NCBI GenBank assembly: GCA_029007845.1
Contig: JAQXIP010000007.1
Location: forward strand, 1 to 35,796
Direction: 5' to 3'
DNA length: 35,796 nt
From: Clostridiales bacterium
Lineage (GTDB): Bacteria > Bacillota > Clostridia > Lachnospirales > Lachnospiraceae
Part shown: positions 16,716-24,348 of the stretch, piece after piece
Position numbering within the stretch: position 1 is the stretch's first letter
Layout of the letters: each line of letters starts with the position of its first letter
Notes under the pieces: generated by a model
Databases searched by the model: none
What the model was told of the DNA's origin: nothing
What the model saw: the letters and a program-made list of their open reading frames with translations, nothing else
Program-made: the position numbers and the translations under genes

Positions 16716-16931
16716 GTAACAATTCAGCCGTGGCGAACGCACAGCCTCTGCAAGCCCGCAGAATCTCAGGTATTATGAAATATCCCTTTGAACACGTCGG
16801 CACTTGGTTATGCGTAATTTGCAAAACCTTAGTACAGCTACGCTTTCAATGGAGCGAAAGCGGGTATTTCATAATACCTGAGATTCTGCGGGCTTGCAAA
16901 GGCTGTGCACTCGTCACGGCTGAACTGTTAC
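16716..16931 (+). mobile_element. 216-bp palindromic IS66-like MITE, copy C
   Basis: A complete copy, GTAACAATTCAGCCGTGGCG to CGTCACGGCTGAACTGTTAC. Its central stem is the longest perfect pairing of the three copies: AGCCCGCAGAATCTCAGG and onwards through ATTATGAAATA against the matching distal arm. It differs from copies B and D by paired substitutions on both arms. Flanking octamers CGCAAACT (16708-16715) and TGCAGACT (16932-16939) match at 6 of 8 positions. It lies between the end of sigF and the promoter of the aldo/keto reductase operon. It is the only feature in the 344-bp gap besides that promoter, and could end the sigF transcript. Confidence 0.9.
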
Positions 16932-16963
16932 TGCAGACTTTAGACATCCACGTAGAAAATGCA

Positions 16964-17725
16964 TTACTGCTTTGCTGCCTCCCGCATCCTCTTTAATATC
17001 TTCTTCTCCAGCCTGCTGACCTGCACCTGGCTGATTCCCAGCTCCCTTGCCACCTGGATCTGCGTTTTTTCCTCAAAATACCGCATTTTAATCAGCTGGT
17101 ACTCCATCTCGGGCAGTTCTTTCAGCAGCTGTTCCAAAAACATATGGTCTACTACGGCATCCTTTTCTGCATCCAGACTCAGATGGTCTGCCTGTTCTCT
17201 TCCCATGCCGCTGCCGCACTGTCCTACGATTTTATCCACCAGATAGATCTCATTTCCGTCACTCTGATACACGGTTTTATAGATCGATTCCACCTCAACA
17301 TTTGCTTCCATGGCAAGAACGATATCCTCTACCGACAGAGAGGTTGCCGCTGCCAGTTCATCAATGGAAGCATCCCTCCCAAGTTCCTGGGATAACCGCT
17401 GGGATGCCTGGCTGATTTTCCATCCGTTTTCTTTTAGCGTCCGGCTTACCTTCACCATGCCATCGTCTCTGAGAAACCGCTTGATTTCTCCTTGAATCAG
17501 CGGAACTGCATAAGTGGAAAACCGGACTTCATACGAACGGTCAAAACGGTCAATGGCTTTCATAAGCCCCATCGTGCCAATCTGGAATAGATCATCCTTC
17601 TCATAACCCCGCCCCATATACCGTTTCACAATGCTCCAGACCAGCCCGAAATTCTCCTCAATCACCTGTTTTCTTGCTTCTTCATCCCCTGCCCGTGCCC
17701 GCTCAATTAACTCAATCGTTTCCAT
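16964..17725 (-). CDS. sigF: RNA polymerase sporulation sigma factor SigF
   Basis: A 253-aa sigma-70-family factor that directs forespore-specific transcription. The ATG at 17725 has GGGAG seven bases upstream and lies inside the spoIIAB coding end (14-bp overlap). Region 2 holds DLFQIGTMGLMKAIDRFD and RFSTYAVPLIQGEIKRFLRD. Region 3 follows, and region 4 has the helix-turn-helix TQIQVARELGISQVQVSRLEKKIL. Gene order spoIIAA-spoIIAB-sigF and sequence distinguish it from sigG or sigB. SpoIIAB should hold it inactive until SpoIIAA releases it. Confidence 0.96.
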   Translation of the reverse strand: METIELIERARAGDEEARKQVIEENFGLVWSIVKRYMGRGYEKDDLFQIGTMGLMKAIDRFDRSYEVRFSTYAVPLIQGEIKRFLRDDGMVKVSRTLKENGWKISQASQRLSQELGRDASIDELAAATSLSVEDIVLAMEANVEVESIYKTVYQSDGNEIYLVDKIVGQCGSGMGREQADHLSLDAEKDAVVDHMFLEQLLKELPEMEYQLIKMRYFEEKTQIQVARELGISQVQVSRLEKKILKRMREAAKQ

Positions 17726-18152
17726 AGCCCATCTCCCTGCCAAGAACCTTCCACATACTTACAACGGTTCCTTTTCCAACTTCAGACTGGACTTCCAGCC
17801 GGTCCATGAACGCTTCCATAAACGAAAAGCCCATGCCCGAACGCTCCATTTCTCCTTTTGTCGTATACAAAGGCTCCATCGCACGGTCGATATCCTCGAT
17901 ACCACATCCATCATCCCGGATCTCAAGATAGATTTCCTGCTCAATCCGGCGCATCGTCATAAATACCGTTCCGTTCTTTCCTTCGTATCCATGAATAATC
18001 GCATTCGTTACGGCTTCCGATACCGCTGTCTTAATATCAGCCATCTCCTCCATAGTAGGATTTAAAGGCGCCACGAAGGCAGCGGCTGCCATACGGGCAA
18101 ATCCTTCGTTTTCTGAGATTGCACTAAATTCCATTTTTACTTCGTTCATCAT
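17712..18152 (-). CDS. spoIIAB: Anti-sigma F factor / serine kinase SpoIIAB
   Basis: A 146-aa GHKL-type kinase that binds SigF and phosphorylates SpoIIAA. The N box is EAVTNAIIHGY, the G1 box is DDGCGIED, and the G2 region is KGEMERSGMGFSFM. Length is normal for the family. GGAGG lies seven bases before the first of two adjacent in-frame ATGs. It follows spoIIAA by 40 bp and overlaps sigF by 14 bp. Confidence 0.96.
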   Translation of the reverse strand: MMNEVKMEFSAISENEGFARMAAAAFVAPLNPTMEEMADIKTAVSEAVTNAIIHGYEGKNGTVFMTMRRIEQEIYLEIRDDGCGIEDIDRAMEPLYTTKGEMERSGMGFSFMEAFMDRLEVQSEVGKGTVVSMWKVLGREMGYGND

Positions 18153-18192
18153 TTTATTTCCTCCAGTTTTTTTCTGTCTCCGGCATGTCTCT

Positions 18193-18552
18193 CTATTGAA
18201 AAGACTTCATTGCGTCTTCTGCCGTGTCATATTTTTCCATAATATTATAGATTCCGGAAATCCGTAATATCCGGTCCACTGGTGGCTGTATTCCGGTTAC
18301 AGCCGCTTTTCCCCCTTGAAAAATAATCTGTTTATACCGTCCCATGAGCATCCCGATTCCAGAGCTGTCTAAAAATTGTGCCCCCGAAAAATCGAACACA
18401 ATATTGCGCACATGATCTTTCTGGATTAACCAGTCTGCCTGTCTGCGGATTGGCTCTGCCACATGATGATCCAGATCCATTTTAAACCGGATAATCAGAT
18501 TCGTTCCAAGTACTTCATACTGTGCCATCTGGGACTGTTTAAATTCATTCAT
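18193..18552 (-). CDS. spoIIAA: Anti-sigma F factor antagonist SpoIIAA
   Basis: A 119-aa STAS-domain protein, the anti-anti-sigma factor of the sporulation switch. The phosphorylation site is LDSSGIG at about residues 61-67; by comparison with other SpoIIAA proteins the second Ser (S64) is the likely target of SpoIIAB. AGGAGG precedes the ATG. Only about 38 bp separate the start from the upstream terminator hairpin, so its promoter must overlap that hairpin or lie further upstream. I could not identify a clear sigma-H promoter. Confidence 0.95.
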   Translation of the reverse strand: MNEFKQSQMAQYEVLGTNLIIRFKMDLDHHVAEPIRRQADWLIQKDHVRNIVFDFSGAQFLDSSGIGMLMGRYKQIIFQGGKAAVTGIQPPVDRILRISGIYNIMEKYDTAEDAMKSFQ

Positions 18553-18590
18553 TTGATTTTCCCTCCTGTTTTGATTTTGTTACATAAGAA

Positions 18591-18629
18591 AAGAGACTTC
18601 CATGATCTTACTCTTCATGAAAGTCTCTT
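18591..18629 (-). terminator. Terminator between the TPR protein gene and spoIIAA
   Basis: AAGAGACTTCCATGA (18591-18605) pairs with TCATGAAAGTCTCTT (18615-18629) with one mismatch. On the minus strand it is followed by TTCTTATG. It lies about 10 bp past the stop of the zinc-ribbon/TPR gene and ends or attenuates that transcript ahead of spoIIAA. Confidence 0.65.
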
Positions 18630-18640
18630 CTTTTGTTCTT

Positions 18641-20059
18641 TTACTGTGCCGGAAGTGCGGCAAGTCTTCTCGTTGCCTCACCCACACGGCCTGTTTCATC
18701 CGGAAAATCGTTAATTACCTGATTATAATACTCTCTTGCTTTGTCATAATCTTCTTTTTTGTTATAACATCTTCCAAGGAAATACACCGCATCTACATTT
18801 TCCGGATTCAGTTTTAATGCCTGCTCAAATAATGCGATGGCACCATCATAATCCGTACCTTTATTATACAGGGTATTTCCTTCCTGATAGATCTCTTCGG
18901 ACGCCTTTTCAAAACAGGTATCCTTGATCGTCTGGTATAATTTCTTTGTGTTGTCTCCATCCAGCTTATTTTCATCGATGGAAACAAGATCGAGAGCTGC
19001 TTCTTTTACCTTTCCATCCATGTACTCCGTAACCGCTTTACAGAAATTCTCAAGTTCTGTTTCATTATAGCTGCTCTCCTTGGCGGTCTCCAGATCCGAC
19101 TGAAGCTGTTCCACCTGATCTTTCAGGCTTTCATTCTCCGTTTGCAGATTGGAGATCTGGGTGTCTTTATCGGAGATCTCTTCCGAATACGAAACACCGG
19201 TTCCCGTGTATTTGGATACAATATTTTTCTTAATTGTCGGCACAATCAGAAAATAAACAAAACAGATTCCTACCAGAATACCAATAAACAAATTGGCAAA
19301 GGCCCATACATTTCCTTTCTCTTCAATATAGGAAGAGATTGGCCGTACCTCAATCTTACTTTCATCCGGCTTTTTTAAGATATGATCCGGATTCCTGGCA
19401 GGATTTGCATTGTTTTTTGCCGGATGTTTCCGGCTCTCCGGCACTGCCTGTGCCCCCAGTTCCTTAAGATAACGAAGGGTTGTCGTATTATTGACATCCA
19501 CCTTCGCTGCTCTTCTTAAGCATTTTAAAGCTCTGGCATCATCACCCTCATTCATATAAAGCAGTGCCAGCAGCTGCTGGGCTTTCACAAACTTCGGATT
19601 CTGACTTACCACCTTTTTCAGCTGGATAATTGCCAGATCTTCGCTTCCTTCTTTTGCCAGTTCAAGAGAAGTGTTGTATTTCTTCATGCTCTGGTTTAAA
19701 AGCTCCAGCTTATTCGGATTCTGCTGCAGCTTATTCATATATTCTTCTGCATCATTTTTATCCGGCTGAAAATATTTACTGATGATCCACTGGCTCAGCG
19801 CTTCTACGGTCTCACCCATCTCATAATAGACCAGTCCCAGCAGATTTCTTGCATTCGTGTTTTTCTTATCCAGCTCAAGGCTTCTTTTCAAGGAAAGAGC
19901 CGCACCGGACAGATCCCTGACTTTTGCTTTATCCAGTCCATCATTATACAAACGGTTGGATGCACTCAAAGTCTTTTTATATAGTGATAATTCCATGCCG
20001 CAGACATCACAGGCCTTCTTCTTAAAGGACAGATAGCGGCCGCAATTAGGACAAATCAT
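18641..20059 (-). CDS. Zinc-ribbon, TPR-repeat membrane protein
   Basis: A 472-aa protein with a four-Cys zinc ribbon at the extreme N-terminus (C3, C6, C17, C20). Two to three TPR-like helical repeats follow (about 35-200), with GLVYYEMGETVEALSQW and LLALLYMNEGDDARALKCLR. A Pro/Lys-rich linker leads to one membrane helix (about 252-275), then a coiled coil (about 290-335). C-terminal TPR units (AIALFEQALKLNPENVDAVY, ending with KAREYYNQVI) complete it. The topology puts zinc ribbon and first TPRs inside and the second TPR set outside. It is co-transcribed with a 42-aa acidic protein 13 bp upstream. A scaffold role is likely; the pathway is unknown. Confidence 0.85.
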   Translation of the reverse strand: MICPNCGRYLSFKKKACDVCGMELSLYKKTLSASNRLYNDGLDKAKVRDLSGAALSLKRSLELDKKNTNARNLLGLVYYEMGETVEALSQWIISKYFQPDKNDAEEYMNKLQQNPNKLELLNQSMKKYNTSLELAKEGSEDLAIIQLKKVVSQNPKFVKAQQLLALLYMNEGDDARALKCLRRAAKVDVNNTTTLRYLKELGAQAVPESRKHPAKNNANPARNPDHILKKPDESKIEVRPISSYIEEKGNVWAFANLFIGILVGICFVYFLIVPTIKKNIVSKYTGTGVSYSEEISDKDTQISNLQTENESLKDQVEQLQSDLETAKESSYNETELENFCKAVTEYMDGKVKEAALDLVSIDENKLDGDNTKKLYQTIKDTCFEKASEEIYQEGNTLYNKGTDYDGAIALFEQALKLNPENVDAVYFLGRCYNKKEDYDKAREYYNQVINDFPDETGRVGEATRRLAALPAQ

Positions 20060-20072
20060 AGCTTTCCTCCGT

Positions 20073-20201
20073 CTATTTGTTTAAAACCTGTTTTAAAATG
20101 TCTGATACATCCGTCAGATCACTGCTTTGTACATTCTCTTCTACTTCTTCTATCTCCATGCTAGGCTGGAATTTCTCCAGTTCTTCTTCAAAGTTAATCA
20201 T
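20073..20201 (-). CDS. 42-aa acidic microprotein
   Basis: A small protein starting MINFEEELEKFQPS, with GGGAGG seven bases before the ATG at 20201; this ribosome site is the main coding evidence. It is strongly acidic (EIEEVEENVQ) and ends with a predicted helix (DVSDILKQVLNK). It lies 13 bp upstream of the zinc-ribbon/TPR gene, behind the promoter at 20300-20329. It could be a binding partner or regulator of that protein. No known family is recognised. Confidence 0.6.
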   Translation of the reverse strand: MINFEEELEKFQPSMEIEEVEENVQSSDLTDVSDILKQVLNK

Positions 20202-20299
20202 CAAAAAGCCTCCCAAACAGATTGTTACCCGTTTTTTCATGTAACAACACATCTTCATCTATCCGCATAGAAACAGGGACATGCCCTTATTCCTATATC

Positions 20300-20329
20300 A
20301 TCATAACGTCACAGGGCAAAGAAAGTCAA
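20300..20329 (-). promoter_or_regulatory. Sigma-A promoter of the microprotein-TPR operon
   Basis: On the minus strand TTGACT (plus strand 20324-20329) is followed after 18 bp by TATGAT (20300-20305). It gives a leader of about 90 bases before the 42-aa gene. The -35 lies in the loop of the hairpin at 20312-20345. Confidence 0.6.
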
Positions 20330-20356
20330 TAGCTTCTTTGCCCTGCGGCTTTTTTT
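20312..20356 (+). terminator. Perfect hairpin with a plus-strand T tract beyond valS
   Basis: CAGGGCAAAGAA (20312-20323) pairs perfectly with TTCTTTGCCCTG (20334-20345). A T tract at 20350-20356 follows on the plus strand. The valS transcript, which comes from the minus strand, would read the hairpin without a T tract after it. It may terminate valS inefficiently, or block antisense transcription into valS. Confidence 0.5.
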
Positions 20357-20377
20357 CATCGCATATTCTGACACACT

Positions 20378-23017
20378 CTATCCTAATTTTGCAAGACGCT
20401 CGGTAACCTGTGCCATCATATCAGTATATTTTGCCAGTTTTGCTTTTTCTTCTTCAATCTTTGCAGCCGGTGCTTTGCTGATGAACCGTTCATTGGAAAG
20501 CATGCCGTTGGAACGCTTTAATTCTCCTTCCAGACGGGCTTTCTCTTTCAAGAGACGTTCCTTTTCCTTCTCGATATCCACCAGATCTGCAAACGGAATA
20601 TATACCGTTGCTCCATAGATTACCGTTGATACGGCATCATCTGCAATTCCATTCGTATCCTTCTGTACCTTTACTTCACTGGCATAACCAAGTGCAGCAA
20701 AGAACAGGCGGGAATTCTCAAAGATTCCACGAATCTCTTCGCTCTCTGATACAACAATGACCGTTGCCTTCTTGCTCGGAGGAACATTCATCTCAGAGCG
20801 GACGTTCCGGATACCTTTAACAGCCGCTTTAATCGTTTCTACTGCACGCTCTTCCTTATCAAAATGATATTGTTCCTTATATACCGGCCATGAGGAAATC
20901 ATAATGGACTCTTCCTTATCCTGAAGATTGGTAAAGATTTCTTCTGTAATAAATGGCATATATGGATGAAGCAGTTTTAAGGACTGAATCAATACGGTAT
21001 TCAAAGTCCACATAGCTGCTTTCTTTGTCTCGTCTTCTTCACTCCAAAGACGCGGTTTTACCATCTCAATATACCAGTCGCAGAACTCTTCCCAGATAAA
21101 ATCATATACTTTCTGTACGGCAATCCCAAGTTCATAATTCTCCATATTATCCGTAACATCCTGAATCAGGGTATTCATCTTCGATAAGATCCAGCGGTCT
21201 GCCTCTGTTAATTCGTTCAGATCAAGTTCGTCCGGCACTGGGAATTTCTCCATATTCATCATAATAAACCGGGAAGCATTCCACACTTTATTCGCAAAAT
21301 TACGGCTTGCCTCCACACGTTCCCAGTAAAAACGCATGTCATTTCCAGGTGCATTACCGGTAATCAGGGTAAGACGCAGTGCATCTGCACCGTATTTGTC
21401 AATGACCTCTAATGGATCAATTCCATTTCCAAGGGATTTACTCATTTTGCGTCCCTGGGAATCCCGAACGAGTCCATGGAACAATACGGTATGGAACGGC
21501 TTCTCTTTCATCTGCTCATAGCCGGAGAAAATCATCCGGATTACCCAGAAGAAAATAATATCATATCCGGTAACTAATACGTCTGTTGGATAGAAATACT
21601 CCAGTTCTTCGGTCTGATCCGGCCAGCCAAGCGTCGAGAATGGCCAGAGTGCAGAGGAAAACCAGGTATCCAGCGTATCCGGATCCTGTGTCAGATGAGT
21701 ACATCCGCATTTTGGACATTTTTCCGGCATATCTTCCGCCACAACGACTTCGCCGCATTCATCACAGTAATAAGCCGGAATCCGGTGTCCCCACCACAGC
21801 TGTCTCGAAATACACCAGTCTTTGATATTATTGGTCCAGTTGAAATACGTTTTCTCCATTCGTTCCGGAATCAAGCGGATCTCTTTGTTTTTAATTGCCT
21901 CTACAGCCGGCTTGATGAGCTCGTCCATCTTTACAAACCACTGTTTCTTAATTAATGGCTCTACCGTTGTCTTGCAGCGGTCATGGGTACCTACATTATG
22001 GCTGTAATCTTCGATTTCCACAAGAAGTCCTAACTCATCCAGTTCTTTTACAATCGCTTTTCTTGCCTCATAACGATCCATTCCCTGGAACTTTCCACCA
22101 TTTTCATTAATCGTTGCATCATCATTTAAGATATTAATTTCCGGAAGATTATGGCGTTTTCCTACTTCAAAGTCATTTGGGTCATGCGCAGGCGTAATCT
22201 TTACAACACCGGTACCAAATTCCCGGTCAACATAAGCGTCTGCCACGATCGGAATCTCCCGGTTCACAATTGGGAGCAGAACCTTTTTCCCAACCAGATG
22301 CTTGTAGCGCTCATCATCCGGATGAACTGCAACTGCAGTATCTCCAAGCATGGTCTCCGGACGGGTGGTAGCAAATTCCAGATACTCATCCGTTCCTACG
22401 ATCGGATATTTAATATGCCAGAAATGTCCTGCCTGCTCTTCGTATACAACTTCCGCATCTGAGATGGATGTCTTACAGACCGGGCACCAGTTTACGATAC
22501 GGGAGCCTTTGTAGATCCAGCCATTCTCATACATTTTAACAAAGACTTCTTTTACGGCCTTCGAACATCCCTCGTCCATTGTAAAACGCTCTCTGTCCCA
22601 GTCACAGGAAGATCCCAATTTGCGAAGCTGGCTCGTAATTCGTCCGCCATATTCTTTTTTCCAGTCCCATGCCCGCTCTAAGAATTTCTCGCGTCCCAGG
22701 TCATGTTTGTCAAGTCCTTCTTCTTTTAACTTCTCAATAATCTTTACTTCAGTAGCAATGCTGGCATGATCCGTACCCGGCTGCCACAGCGCATTATAGC
22801 CCTGCATCCGCTTAAACCGGATCAGGATATCCTGCATCGTATTATCAAGGGCATGCCCCATATGAAGCTGTCCGGTAATGTTTGGAGGCGGCATCACGAT
22901 TGTAAAAGGTTTCTTACTGCGATCCACTTCTGCATGAAAATATTTTTTTTCTATCCACTTGTCATAAAGACGTGGCTCAATCTCCTGAGGATTATAAGTC
23001 TTTTCCAGTTCTTTCAT
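20378..23017 (-). CDS. valS: Valyl-tRNA synthetase
   Basis: An 879-aa class I aminoacyl-tRNA synthetase that charges tRNA-Val. The HIGH-type motif is PPPNITGQLHMGHALD near residues 40-55. The editing domain contains FATTRPETMLGDTAVAVHP, and the KMSKS motif is GRKMSKSLGNG. The C-terminus ends in a Lys/Glu-rich coiled coil (DIEKEKERLLKEKARLEGEL) typical of ValRS. A zinc-binding-like Cys set (YYCDECGEVV, CPKCGCTH) is in the catalytic insertion. AAAGGAAG precedes the ATG. It is preceded by a leader with its own promoter and an intrinsic terminator (23080-23114). Confidence 0.97.
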   Translation of the reverse strand: MKELEKTYNPQEIEPRLYDKWIEKKYFHAEVDRSKKPFTIVMPPPNITGQLHMGHALDNTMQDILIRFKRMQGYNALWQPGTDHASIATEVKIIEKLKEEGLDKHDLGREKFLERAWDWKKEYGGRITSQLRKLGSSCDWDRERFTMDEGCSKAVKEVFVKMYENGWIYKGSRIVNWCPVCKTSISDAEVVYEEQAGHFWHIKYPIVGTDEYLEFATTRPETMLGDTAVAVHPDDERYKHLVGKKVLLPIVNREIPIVADAYVDREFGTGVVKITPAHDPNDFEVGKRHNLPEINILNDDATINENGGKFQGMDRYEARKAIVKELDELGLLVEIEDYSHNVGTHDRCKTTVEPLIKKQWFVKMDELIKPAVEAIKNKEIRLIPERMEKTYFNWTNNIKDWCISRQLWWGHRIPAYYCDECGEVVVAEDMPEKCPKCGCTHLTQDPDTLDTWFSSALWPFSTLGWPDQTEELEYFYPTDVLVTGYDIIFFWVIRMIFSGYEQMKEKPFHTVLFHGLVRDSQGRKMSKSLGNGIDPLEVIDKYGADALRLTLITGNAPGNDMRFYWERVEASRNFANKVWNASRFIMMNMEKFPVPDELDLNELTEADRWILSKMNTLIQDVTDNMENYELGIAVQKVYDFIWEEFCDWYIEMVKPRLWSEEDETKKAAMWTLNTVLIQSLKLLHPYMPFITEEIFTNLQDKEESIMISSWPVYKEQYHFDKEERAVETIKAAVKGIRNVRSEMNVPPSKKATVIVVSESEEIRGIFENSRLFFAALGYASEVKVQKDTNGIADDAVSTVIYGATVYIPFADLVDIEKEKERLLKEKARLEGELKRSNGMLSNERFISKAPAAKIEEEKAKLAKYTDMMAQVTERLAKLG

Positions 23018-23079
23018 CTGATTGTTCTTCCTTTCGTCTTATTTGCAGCGGCATATTGATATGATTAGGACGCCACCAC

Positions 23080-23114
23080 AAAAAAAGGTCTTTCTCCCCA
23101 AAGGACGAAAGACC
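23080..23114 (-). terminator. Intrinsic terminator in the valS leader
   Basis: On the minus strand a GGTCTTTC / GAAAGACC stem (23107-23114 with 23087-23094) around a 12-base loop is followed by seven T residues (23080-23086). It lies between a sigma-A promoter and valS, so it can act as an attenuator as well as ending the upstream operon. I found no T-box consensus (AGGGTGGNACCGCG), though GCGGTCTTTCGTCC resembles the 3' end of T-box terminators. Confidence 0.75.
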
Positions 23115-23145
23115 GCCTTGTCTTTTACTCTACTCATACATAAGT

Positions 23146-23174
23146 ATAGTATCGGAGAAATGGTTATTTGTCAA
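23146..23174 (-). promoter_or_regulatory. Sigma-A promoter upstream of valS
   Basis: On the minus strand TTGACA (plus strand 23169-23174) is 17 bp from TACTAT (23146-23151). The -35 is inside the last codons of the upstream coiled-coil gene. The transcript would begin about 25-30 bases before the terminator hairpin, then continue to valS only by readthrough. Confidence 0.65.
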
Positions 23175-24348
23175 GCACATTATCCATGACTTCTTTGAGT
23201 TCCGGACGATCCTTTATCACTTTTTCCACTTCCAGCCTGCATTTTTCCCGAAGATCCGTGTTATAGGTAATCTGATCAAGAATCTCCTGGCGCTGCGCAT
23301 CGAGAGCACACCGGATCGCTTCCATCTCCGGTTCATTATACATTGCTTCTGCCTGATAGATCCAGTCATCCGGATTTTTCAGAGAAAGCCGCTGCAAGGC
23401 TTTTACATACCGGTTCGTACTGTCGGTTAAGATCTGGCTGTTCTGGGTATAACTTCGCTCCTCTTCCTTTGCCCTCCGGTATTCCCCGCACAGATAATCC
23501 AGCTCTTGTGCTCCCGTTACGCCATATCTGGCATTTGCATAGTCAATGGCATTTGTGATATTCACATATTTTAGCTTTGCAGTATTCAAAAGGGCAATGG
23601 CCTTATTCTGTTTTTGTTTTACCATAGTCATATCATACCGGTTTTTCCGTGCCTCCCATACCATCATAACCGATGCAAACAGCGCAAGGGCTCCTGTGAG
23701 CAAAAGAGGAATCCGGATATCTTTTTCATATGTAACCATAACAAAGGCTATGACCAGTAAGAGAAAAAGCACCATTCCAAGAAGCAGTACAGACAGTTTA
23801 TTTAAAAATGTCTGCTTGTCCCTGATTTCCACTTCCAGCTTATGAAGCCTTGTTTTCTCTTCTTCCAGATACCGCATATCACTTTTTAACCTAAGCTGGT
23901 ATTCTTCATTGTCCCGCATCCGTTTCACATCCTTGGAAAGATCCTCTTCGTAGCGGGATAACGTCTGGATCTGCTGCTGGTTTAAACGCACCTGCCGGTT
24001 CTGGTACCGGGTACGTTCCTGTTCGAGTGTTACGATCCTTCTTGCCATATCCGCCAGATAATCCCGGTCTTCCTTCGGTGCATTCTGAATCTTCTGAATA
24101 TCGGACAGATGTTCGGTAAGAATCCCATACTCCTCTTTTAATCCGGCAATACACTTGTCTGACTCTTTGATCTGCTCACCGGCTTCTTTAATAAAATAAC
24201 AGCATTCTTCAAAGGATTTCTTATCCGGCATGTGCGTTTCTCTTTTTGTATCTTCTACAAGCTGTATCTTTATGGAGCTTTCCGTTGTTTTCTCTTCCTC
24301 TTGCTCACCAGCTGATAGCCAGGAAGTAATTTTCTTTATAATATTCAT
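23164..24348 (-). CDS. Coiled-coil protein with a central two-helix membrane hairpin
   Basis: A 394-aa protein I do not recognise by name. Residues about 45-185 are largely charged coiled coil. Two hydrophobic segments at about 187-210 and 215-235, split by YEKDIRIP, form a membrane hairpin. The C-terminal 150 residues are again helical and charged. Both ends should therefore face the cytoplasm. Its ATG overlaps the upstream TGA (ATGA, 24345-24348). It is the last gene of the DUF5717-DUF5716 block and could anchor that complex to the membrane; this is inference. Confidence 0.8.
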   Translation of the reverse strand: MNIIKKITSWLSAGEQEEEKTTESSIKIQLVEDTKRETHMPDKKSFEECCYFIKEAGEQIKESDKCIAGLKEEYGILTEHLSDIQKIQNAPKEDRDYLADMARRIVTLEQERTRYQNRQVRLNQQQIQTLSRYEEDLSKDVKRMRDNEEYQLRLKSDMRYLEEEKTRLHKLEVEIRDKQTFLNKLSVLLLGMVLFLLLVIAFVMVTYEKDIRIPLLLTGALALFASVMMVWEARKNRYDMTMVKQKQNKAIALLNTAKLKYVNITNAIDYANARYGVTGAQELDYLCGEYRRAKEEERSYTQNSQILTDSTNRYVKALQRLSLKNPDDWIYQAEAMYNEPEMEAIRCALDAQRQEILDQITYNTDLREKCRLEVEKVIKDRPELKEVMDNVLDK

